A DNA stretch of 13,140 bases. Origin: an uncultured Collinsella sp. Lineage in GTDB: Bacteria > Actinomycetota > Coriobacteriia > Coriobacteriales > Coriobacteriaceae. The notes under the pieces are model-generated. The model was given only the letters and a program-made list of their open reading frames with translations, was not told where the DNA came from and searched no databases. The stretch lies in NCBI GenBank assembly GCA_902495945.1, contig CABUZD010000037.1, positions 1-13,140 on the forward strand, read 5' to 3'. Each line of letters starts with the position of its first letter. Positions within the stretch are counted from its first letter, which is position 1. Positions 1 to 5,068 of the stretch are shown here, in pieces. A program made the position numbers and the translations under genes.

Positions 1-95
1 CAGTGTGCGCCCAGCTCGGATAGTCTTGCCTCGTGCTCGGCAAAAGCGCCTTGGACCGCCAGCACGGCGACCGTTTGGTCTGCATAATCGCTCAT
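1..95 (-). CDS. pdxT: PdxT, glutaminase subunit of PLP synthase (N-terminal fragment)
   Basis: Only the first 31 codons lie in the window; the gene runs off the left edge. The visible protein reads MSDYADQTVAVLAVQGAFAEHE, then a short helix. The VAVLAVQGAFAEH stretch is the first strand and oxyanion-loop glycine region typical of PdxT class I glutamine amidotransferases. PdxT hydrolyses glutamine and channels ammonia to PdxS in the cytosolic PLP synthase complex. The catalytic Cys and the His/Glu pair are not visible. The ATG has an AGAAGGGA ribosome site about 6 bases upstream. The gene starts 20 bases after the pdxS stop on the same strand, so the two are almost certainly co-transcribed. 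Identification rests on the short N-terminal match plus adjacency to an unmistakable pdxS. Confidence 0.9.
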   Translation of the reverse strand, partial: MSDYADQTVAVLAVQGAFAEHEARLSELGAH

Positions 96-115
96 GTGCG
101 ATCCCTTCTGCTGGA

Positions 116-1006
116 CTAGCGCCCGCGCTCCTCCATGATAATCTCGATCTCGTCGGCGTTGATGCCCACCATGGCCTCGCCCAGGTCCTCCGAAAGCTCG
201 GCGATGAGCTTGGCATCGGTGAAGTTTGCCACGGCCTTGACGATGGCGGCGGCGCGCTTGGCGGGGTCGCCGCTCTTAAAGATGCCCGAGCCGACAAAGA
301 CGCCCTCGGCACCCAGCTGCATCATCAGCGCGGCGTCGGCGGGGGTCGCTACGCCGCCAGCGGCAAAGTTCACGACGGGAAGCTTACCCGTGGCATGGAC
401 CTCGCGCACCAGCTCGACCGGAACCTGCAGTTGCTTGGCTGCCTCAAAGAGCTCGTCGTCGCGCAGGGCAACTACGTCGCGGATCTGCTTTTGGATTTTG
501 CGCATGTGACGCACGGCCTGAACGACGTCGCCCGTACCCGGCTCACCCTTGGTGCGAATCATCGTGGCGCCTTCGGCAACACGGCGCAGCGCCTCGCCCA
601 GATCACGGGCGCCGCAGACAAACGGCACGTCAAACTGGGTCTTGTCGATGTGATAGACGTCATCGGCAGGGGAGAGAACCTCGGACTCGTCGATGTAATC
701 GATCTCGATGGCCTGCAGGACCTGCGCCTCGACGATGTGACCGATGCGGCACTTGGCCATAACAGGGATGGAGACGGCCTCTTGGATGCCCTTGATCATC
801 TTGGGGTCGCTCATGCGTGAGACGCCGCCTGCAGCACGGATGTCGGCCGGGATGCGCTCGAGAGCCATGACGGCGCAAGCGCCTGCCTCCTCGGCGATGC
901 GTGCCTGCTCGGGCGTGGTGACGTCCATGATGACGCCGCCCTTGAGCATCTGCGCGAGCTCGCGATTGAGTTTGACGCGATCGGCCTTGCTGGTCTGTTC
1001 TGCCAT
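116..1006 (-). CDS. pdxS: PdxS, pyridoxal 5'-phosphate synthase lyase subunit
   Basis: PdxS makes PLP from ribose 5-phosphate, glyceraldehyde 3-phosphate and ammonia supplied by PdxT. The 296-aa protein has the usual family length and a complete (beta/alpha)8 barrel. By position, Asp28 (GGVIMDV), Lys85 (PVMAKCRIGH) and Lys153 (RTKGEPGTGD) correspond to the conserved Asp and the two substrate-bearing lysines of Bacillus PdxS. The phosphate-binding GGVATPADA and GVFVGSGIF loops are also present. The frame is open upstream to 1048, but the start at 1006 is preferred: it has an AAGGGAG ribosome site 6 bases upstream and gives the normal N-terminus. It is first in an operon with pdxT and divergent from the MocR-type gene, which probably controls it. 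Confidence 0.97.
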   Translation of the reverse strand: MAEQTSKADRVKLNRELAQMLKGGVIMDVTTPEQARIAEEAGACAVMALERIPADIRAAGGVSRMSDPKMIKGIQEAVSIPVMAKCRIGHIVEAQVLQAIEIDYIDESEVLSPADDVYHIDKTQFDVPFVCGARDLGEALRRVAEGATMIRTKGEPGTGDVVQAVRHMRKIQKQIRDVVALRDDELFEAAKQLQVPVELVREVHATGKLPVVNFAAGGVATPADAALMMQLGAEGVFVGSGIFKSGDPAKRAAAIVKAVANFTDAKLIAELSEDLGEAMVGINADEIEIIMEERGR

Positions 1007-1062
1007 GGTTGCTCCCTTGGTTGGCATGTGCATTGCTTGACGGAACATCCTATCGGGGAGCT

Positions 1063-1140
1063 GGGTATGGCGAAATACTCAGTTTTCGAGATAATAACAA
1101 GGTCAGACTAATACCAGATTGAACAGCTCGATAAGGTCAG
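1063..1140. promoter_or_regulatory. Divergent pdxST / mocR control region with repeats
   Basis: On the minus strand, TTGTTA (1095-1100) and TATTTC (1072-1077), 17 bases apart, make a plausible sigma-70 promoter for pdxS. Around it are candidate regulator sites. AAGGTCAG occurs twice as a direct repeat (1099-1106 and 1133-1140, 34 bases start to start). An ATACCA word (1111-1116) has a direct partner ATACTC (1075-1080) and an inverted partner GGGTAT (1063-1068). Direct repeats about three helical turns apart are characteristic of MocR operators; Bacillus GabR is known to use ATACCA direct repeats. The second AAGGTCAG also overlaps the mocR ribosome-site region, which would suit autoregulation. 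Which repeat pair is bound is inference. Confidence 0.5.
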
Positions 1141-1151
1141 GTGGCAAACTC

Positions 1152-2591
1152 ATGCTTGACTACAATTTGGAAAAACGCGGCGAAGCATCGCTTTATGAGT
1201 ATGTTTACCAGCAAATTCGAGATGATATCGTTGCTGGACGTATTGCGGCGGGGGAGCATCTTCCGTCTAAGCGCGCCTTTGCCAGTCATCTGGGAATCAG
1301 TGTCATTACCATCGAGAATGCATATAGCCAGTTACTTGCCGAGGGCTATATTTGCTCAATGCCGCGTCGTGGCTACTACGCTTGCGAGCTTCCGGATGCA
1401 CCGGTTTTGGCTTCGGCTGCGGAGGGCATCGACCGAGATACTGTCTCTGCGGGTCCTAGCGCGCATGATGTCAACGGACAGGTCGAGCGATTCGATGCGC
1501 TTTCTCCTTCCGCTTTGGAGGCGGCGCGGCTTTGGCAAAGCGCGCTACGGGCGACGCTGGCATCCGAAGACGAGCGCGAAATCTTTTCGCCCGCACCGGC
1601 GCAGGGCACCGCTCGGCTGCGACGCGCAATTGCTCACCATCTGCGCGGGACAAGGGGTATGAATGCCGACCCCAACAACATCGTTATCGGTGCGGGCGCC
1701 CAGCTGCTCGATACTATGTTGGTTCAGTTGCTTGGCGCTGACAAGGTGTATGCCGTTGAGGACCCGGGCTATTTGCGTCTGACGCGCATCTATCAGGCTA
1801 TGGGCTGCAAAGTTCGACATATCCCGTTGGATGATGAGGGCGTGGACTTGAGCACTCTGCAGAAAAGCGGGACCGATGTCCTTCATCTGATGCCGTCCCA
1901 TCAGTATCCGACCGGCCTTGTGACGAGCATTGCGCGTCGCTATGCGCTTCTGAGCTGGGCCGCCGAGCGACCAGGTCGATATCTCATCGAAGATGACTTT
2001 GATTGTGAGTTTCGCCTTGCCGGCAAGCCGATTCCTGCGCTCGCATCGATCGATGCCGCCCAGTCGGTTATTTACACCAACACGTTTTCGAAGAGCCTGT
2101 CATCGGCGTTGCGTCTAGCGTACATGGTGTTGCCCGATGAGCTAATGGAGCGGTTTAGGCGCAACCTTGGTTTTTACGCCTCGTCGGTGAGCTCTGTTGA
2201 CCAGGTTGCTTTGGCGCGTTTACTGGAATCGGGTGATTACGAGCGACATGTGAACCGCGTGCGCGTTCGTGCTCGCGAGGCGCGTGATGGCCTGATGGCG
2301 CTTGTGCGCAAGGTATTTCCGGCAGGGGAAGTCTCGATCGAACACGCAGACGCGGGCCTTTACTGCACCGTGGTTGCGGAGCGTAGAACGGGCGGAAGCT
2401 CTTTTGCGCAGGCTCTCACGCGCTCGAATATCCCATTTATCGATATCAGTGACTGTTTTTGGTGTGCCGATGGTGCGTCTGCCCCTGAAGACTCAACTAA
2501 AATTCTTGTCCAGTATGACGATTTGGGTCCAAAAGCGCTTAACGCCTTGGAAGTACAGCTAATGGGGGCACTCTGCAATCTAAGTGAGTAG
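1152..2591 (+). CDS. pdxR: MocR/PdxR-type transcriptional regulator (GntR HTH fused to aminotransferase fold)
   Basis: The 479-aa protein has a GntR-type winged helix-turn-helix at about residues 13-75 (LYEYVYQQIRDDIVAGRI, LPSKRAFASHLGIS), a linker to about 115, then a class I aminotransferase-like domain. That domain contains SHQYPTG, the DDFDCEF segment at 281-287, and YTNTFSKSLSSALRLAYMV with the PLP-binding lysine at Lys314. Fused regulators of this kind sense PLP and control PLP synthesis; PdxR activates divergent pdxST in several Gram-positive bacteria. The divergent position here supports that role, though other MocR functions are possible. The frame opens at a TTG at 1119, but ATG 1152 has AGGTGG 7 bases upstream and puts the HTH at the usual distance. 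The last residues LSE and the TAG stop lie inside a repeat that recurs after the next gene, so the native C-terminus may have been altered. Confidence 0.88.
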   Translation: MLDYNLEKRGEASLYEYVYQQIRDDIVAGRIAAGEHLPSKRAFASHLGISVITIENAYSQLLAEGYICSMPRRGYYACELPDAPVLASAAEGIDRDTVSAGPSAHDVNGQVERFDALSPSALEAARLWQSALRATLASEDEREIFSPAPAQGTARLRRAIAHHLRGTRGMNADPNNIVIGAGAQLLDTMLVQLLGADKVYAVEDPGYLRLTRIYQAMGCKVRHIPLDDEGVDLSTLQKSGTDVLHLMPSHQYPTGLVTSIARRYALLSWAAERPGRYLIEDDFDCEFRLAGKPIPALASIDAAQSVIYTNTFSKSLSSALRLAYMVLPDELMERFRRNLGFYASSVSSVDQVALARLLESGDYERHVNRVRVRAREARDGLMALVRKVFPAGEVSIEHADAGLYCTVVAERRTGGSSFAQALTRSNIPFIDISDCFWCADGASAPEDSTKILVQYDDLGPKALNALEVQLMGALCNLSE

Positions 2592-2700
2592 ACTTTTGGC
2601 ACTTTGGCGAGCAGGCAGTTTTGTAGCAAGCTATCTACCTGCGGTTTTGAAAAGCAGGATGACCGGCCTGCTCGGGATATTCAAAAAAGTCTACTCACTT
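2580..2700. repeat. 121-bp palindromic-ended repeat, copy A
   Basis: This repeat aligns without gaps to copy B (3999-4119), with about 95 of 121 positions identical by hand count. Its ends form a perfect 16-bp inverted repeat: AAGTGAGTAGACTTTT at 2582-2597 and its complement at 2685-2700. Inside are two smaller hairpins, GCAGG/CCTGC at about 2611-2642 and AGCAGG/CCTGCT at about 2653-2672, so the RNA could fold as a three-way junction. The left end reads CTA AGT GAG TAG in the frame of the upstream regulator and provides its stop. No transposase is present; it resembles a MITE-like or REP-like element. Mobility is inferred from the two copies only. Confidence 0.85.
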
Positions 2701-2882
2701 GCCGCGCAAAGCTTCTACATGAGAAAAAATGGGGTTTTCAACAGGGTTTCGTCCAGCTCTTGGCAAGCTTTTGGCCAGTTGGGGAGGGCTGTTGATAACT
2801 TGGCAGTCCGTTCGGCGCCATTTTTGGTGCGTTCGCGCCAATGCGTGACTGACTGGGTTGAAATTCGTGTTTTCCTGTGCCT
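2701..2882 (+). other. Leader of the nuclease-like gene with alternative hairpins
   Basis: No credible gene was found here. A TGGTGC element (2825-2830) can pair with the upstream GCGCCA (2815-2820, TTTT loop). As part of TTGGTGCG (2824-2831) it can instead pair with the downstream CGCGCCAA (2834-2841). The two pairings exclude each other. CGTTCGGCGCCA (2809-2820) and CGTTCGCGCCA (2830-2840) are near-identical direct repeats. A wider inverted pair, TTTTCAACAG (2735-2744) and CTGTTGATAA (2789-2798), also lies here. I see no convincing -35/-10 pair and no strong ribosome site before the gene. Confidence 0.45.
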
Positions 2883-4010
2883 ATGAAGGATCTACTTTGT
2901 GACATATCGGCTTTTAGGTACTGGCGTTTGCCTCCTCAAGTCCGCGCTTTGTGTCCGCCGCTTCCACGACCGGAAGAAGACCGGCAGCGATATGATCTCG
3001 CCCGCAACCCGACAGCTGCGGTCGCGCTCGGTTTCCCGTTGTATACATTGGTTCGGACGAGAAACAAACGGACTTGTCCTGCCAGCATTAGGCAGCGGCT
3101 GTTTCTTGGTGAGCTCCCCAGGGAATCCGTGCTGGAAACGGAGCATGGGTTTTTGGTTACGTCTCCTCTACTGACGACATTCATCATGTCGCGGCATCTG
3201 ACGGATCTTCAGCTTCTTTTGGTATTGGCGGAGATGTGTGGCTTGTTTGCAGTGTGTGCCCTGCCGGCGGCACTTGAGGCGGAGCTTTCGCGTGCAATTG
3301 ATTCGGGCGCGATTTCGACAACGTTCGGTTGGGTGCGCTGCCCGTCCGAGGACGGCACCGCCTCAAATTTATGGCGTCGAGACGCTTTGGTTTTGGGCGG
3401 AGACCTTGACCGTTTTTGTTCAGATGTTTGCGGGATGCGTTACGGCAATAGATTTATGGCGGTATCGCAACTCGTTCCATTGGGTGCCGCGTCGCCTTTT
3501 GAGGTCGAGGCGTATTTGCTACTTGCACTGCCGCGATCCCTGGGAGGCGAAGGTTTTTGCGGCATAGAGCTTAATGTTGAAGTGATGCTAAGCAAAAGTG
3601 CTCGAGCGATTGTGGGAAAGTCCCGTGTATATATCGACCTACTTCTTTCTTCGCCGGACGGCAGGCGACAGGTGGCCATTGAATGTCAGGGAAAGGCCTC
3701 GCACGGACGCGCAGGGGATGGCTTGCGTGACGCTGACCGCATGACGGCCCTTCAGGCCATGGGCTACGATGTGCTTCTCCTGACACACAGGCAGATATCG
3801 GATGAGGATAGATTCCGCGCGATCGTTAAGGCCGTATGCAGGATGCTCGATGCTGAATATCGTGATAAAAGCTCGGATGAGCAAAGGGCCGAGACACTAC
3901 TCCGGTCTGAACTATTCGTTGGCTGGACAAAATTGGGAGTAATTGACGGAAAGATGCCCGTTAGACACAAAACAGCTCGATCGTGGACGGCTGCGGTTCT
4001 AAGTGAGTAG
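2883..4010 (+). CDS. Repeat-flanked DUF559-like PD-(D/E)XK nuclease-fold protein
   Basis: The protein has 375 aa from ATG 2883; GTG 2877 is an in-frame alternative, and neither has a good ribosome site. The N-terminal half (FRYWRLPPQVRALCPP, then a basic stretch and LVTSPLLTTFIMSRHLTDLQLLLVLAEMCG in two blocks) resembles, from memory, AbiEi-like proteins common in Coriobacteriia. The C-terminal half looks like a DUF559/Vsr-type nuclease core: SPFEVEAYLLLALP at 204-217, VYIDLLL with Asp252, AIECQG with Glu267 and Gln269, then DADRMTALQAMGYDVLLLTHRQI. The lysine of a classical D-ExK site is replaced by Gln269, so activity is uncertain. No signal peptide or membrane segment is seen. The gene stands alone between two repeat copies, and its last codons (LSE, stop) come from copy B. 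A defence or toxin-antitoxin-related role is possible but not shown. Confidence 0.72.
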   Translation: MKDLLCDISAFRYWRLPPQVRALCPPLPRPEEDRQRYDLARNPTAAVALGFPLYTLVRTRNKRTCPASIRQRLFLGELPRESVLETEHGFLVTSPLLTTFIMSRHLTDLQLLLVLAEMCGLFAVCALPAALEAELSRAIDSGAISTTFGWVRCPSEDGTASNLWRRDALVLGGDLDRFCSDVCGMRYGNRFMAVSQLVPLGAASPFEVEAYLLLALPRSLGGEGFCGIELNVEVMLSKSARAIVGKSRVYIDLLLSSPDGRRQVAIECQGKASHGRAGDGLRDADRMTALQAMGYDVLLLTHRQISDEDRFRAIVKAVCRMLDAEYRDKSSDEQRAETLLRSELFVGWTKLGVIDGKMPVRHKTARSWTAAVLSE

Positions 4011-4121
4011 GCTTTTGGCACTTTGGCGACCAGGCCATTTTGAAACAAGTCATTTACCTGCGACTTTATAAAGCAATACGGATGGTCTGCTCGGCAAGTT
4101 TCGAAAAGTCTACTCACTTAG
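3999..4121. repeat. 121-bp palindromic-ended repeat, copy B
   Basis: This is the second copy of the element at 2580-2700. Here the inverted ends extend to 12 perfect outer bases: CTAAGTGAGTAG at 3999-4010 and CTACTCACTTAG at 4110-4121. The 16-bp inner arm (4001-4016 with 4104-4119) has one change from copy A, A to G at 4011, which would remain paired as G-U in RNA. The first 12 bases again read CTA AGT GAG TAG in the frame of the upstream nuclease-like gene. The internal hairpins are weaker than in copy A. No obvious target-site duplication is visible around either copy or around the whole 2580-4121 unit. Confidence 0.85.
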
Positions 4122-4185
4122 TTTTTAACGAGAGACCGATGCCGAAGATAGCTCTTTTTCAGGGCGTTAACGAGTCCTCGAGACA

Positions 4186-4217
4186 CAAAAAGGCCCGAAC
4201 CAATACGGTCCGGGCCT
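4186..4217 (-). terminator. Rho-independent terminator of the rubrerythrin gene
   Basis: On the minus strand AGGCCCGGACC and GGTTCGGGCCT form an 11-bp stem with one G-U pair and a 5-base loop (4191-4217). It is followed directly by a run of five T in RNA sense (4187-4191 on the plus strand, sharing the last stem base). It lies about 35 bases after the rubrerythrin stop. Confidence 0.9.
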
Positions 4218-4251
4218 CATCGAGCTAGAGGTTATGTCTCAAGCGGTTGGC

Positions 4252-4812
4252 TTAGCCAAAGTAGCGCTTAAGCAGGCCGGCAAAAGCCTTGCCGTGGCGG
4301 GCCTCGTCGCGAGCCATCTCGTGCACGGTGTCGTGGATGGCATCGAGGCCAGCGGCCTTGGCGCGCTTGGCAAGATCGGTCTTGCCGGCGGTGGCGCCGT
4401 TCTCGGCCTCAACGCGCATCTCGAGGTTCTTCTTGGTGGAGTCGGTCACGACCTCGCCCAGGAGCTCGGCGAACTTGGCGGCGTGCTCGGCCTCCTCGTG
4501 GGCAGCCTTCTCCCAGTACAGGCCGATCTCGGGGTAGCCCTCGCGATGAGCGACGCGAGCCATGGCCAGGTACATACCGACCTCAGAGCACTCGCCCTCA
4601 AAGTTGGCGCGCAGGTCGGCAACGATGTCCTCGGAGACGCCCTCCATCTTGGCGACGCCCACGACGTGCTCGGCAGCCCACTCGAGCTGACCCTCCTCCT
4701 GCTTCAGGAAACGAGAACCGGGAACGCCGCACTGGGGGCACTTGAAGTCCTCGGGCAGCTGGTCGCCGTCGAACTCTTCCACATAACCGCAAACGGGGCA
4801 AACAAACTTCAT
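4252..4812 (-). CDS. rbr: Reverse rubrerythrin (rubredoxin-first, peroxide reductase)
   Basis: This is a 186-aa cytosolic peroxide-scavenging enzyme. A small rubredoxin-like domain comes first, with Cys5, Cys8, Cys25 and Cys28 as two CPxC(G) knuckles binding one iron. A four-helix ferritin-like diiron domain follows at about residues 45-186, with helix motifs FEGECSEVGMY, EKAAHEEAEHAAKF, RVEAENGA and EMARDEARHGKAF carrying the expected Glu/His iron ligands. The order is opposite to classical rubrerythrin and matches the reverse rubrerythrins of anaerobes such as Clostridium, which reduce hydrogen peroxide using NAD(P)H through partner proteins. The frame opens upstream to 4917, but ATG 4812 is chosen because it starts exactly at the rubredoxin domain and has GAAAGGA upstream. 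The gene is monocistronic, with its own promoter and terminator. Confidence 0.94.
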   Translation of the reverse strand: MKFVCPVCGYVEEFDGDQLPEDFKCPQCGVPGSRFLKQEEGQLEWAAEHVVGVAKMEGVSEDIVADLRANFEGECSEVGMYLAMARVAHREGYPEIGLYWEKAAHEEAEHAAKFAELLGEVVTDSTKKNLEMRVEAENGATAGKTDLAKRAKAAGLDAIHDTVHEMARDEARHGKAFAGLLKRYFG

Positions 4813-4877
4813 GATTCGATCCTTTCGATCGATGGCGATTGTGCGCTCGTCCGGTCCCGTAAGGGCCCTCTCCGGAC
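4813..4877 (-). promoter_or_regulatory. Structured 5' leader of the rubrerythrin mRNA
   Basis: Two hairpins can be drawn. The first pairs GTCCGG with CCGGAC (4849-4854 and 4872-4877), with an inner CCC-GTAA-GGG stem (4856-4865). The second, next to the start codon, pairs TCGATC with GATCGA (4827-4832 and 4816-4821) and puts most of the GAAAGG ribosome site in its 5-base loop. This could modulate translation, but no known riboswitch class was recognised. Confidence 0.5.
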
Positions 4878-4896
4878 GTGCGTCTTGACGAGTTCT

Positions 4897-4924
4897 ATTA
4901 TCCATAAATGCAACCAAATGTGAA
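4897..4924 (-). promoter_or_regulatory. Promoter of the rubrerythrin gene
   Basis: On the minus strand TTCACA (4919-4924) and GATAAT (4897-4902) are 16 bases apart, close to the sigma-70 consensus. An AT-rich run lies just upstream (about 4936-4960), as expected for an UP element. The predicted transcript starts near 4890, giving a leader of about 78 bases. Confidence 0.65.
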
Positions 4925-4970
4925 GCCTATTAGGAATGATTTTTAATAAAACAATTTTGAGATATGAAGA

Positions 4971-5050
4971 TGTTGATTGATTAACGATTGGCAGGCCGTC
5001 TTTGACCGTCGCTGAGTACAATCGGTCGAGCAAATGTTGACCAATCAACA
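4971..5050 (+). promoter_or_regulatory. Operator-like palindromes and -10 box before the alcohol dehydrogenase
   Basis: TGTTGACCAATCAACA (5035-5050) is a perfect palindrome with 6-base arms around CCAA, ending 18 bases before the start codon and beside the GAGGGAG ribosome site. A degenerate second site, TGTTGATTGATTAACG (4971-4986), starts 64 bases upstream. Between them TACAAT (5017-5022) is a good -10 box, but no matching -35 lies at 16-18 bases. That layout fits a regulated promoter with one site upstream and one in the early transcribed region. The binding protein is unknown; the arms resemble those of many TetR-type operators. Confidence 0.55.
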
Positions 5051-5068
5051 AATGAGGGAGTTTCCTTT

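Noticed and set aside
5..820. 271-aa plus-strand open frame opposite pdxS and pdxT
   Set aside because: It is antisense to highly conserved pdxS with intact catalytic residues; no independent support.
2735..2798. Two inverted DnaA-box-like words, TTTTCAACA and TTATCAACA
   Set aside because: Each differs from the consensus by one base and there is no cluster, AT-rich unwinding region or dnaA/dnaN neighbour, so an origin is not supported.
2584..2886. 100-aa plus-strand frame through repeat copy A and the leader
   Set aside because: It begins inside the repeat, has no good ribosome site and shows no protein-like pattern.
4125..4174. TTAACGAG repeated at 4125 and 4167
   Set aside because: An eight-base direct repeat 42 bases apart with no flanking similarity is likely chance.
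5004..5027. GACCG/CGGTC dyad around the TACAAT box
   Set aside because: Five-base arms with a 14-base gap are too weak to call a MerR-type promoter; the nearby 16-base palindrome is a better operator candidate.
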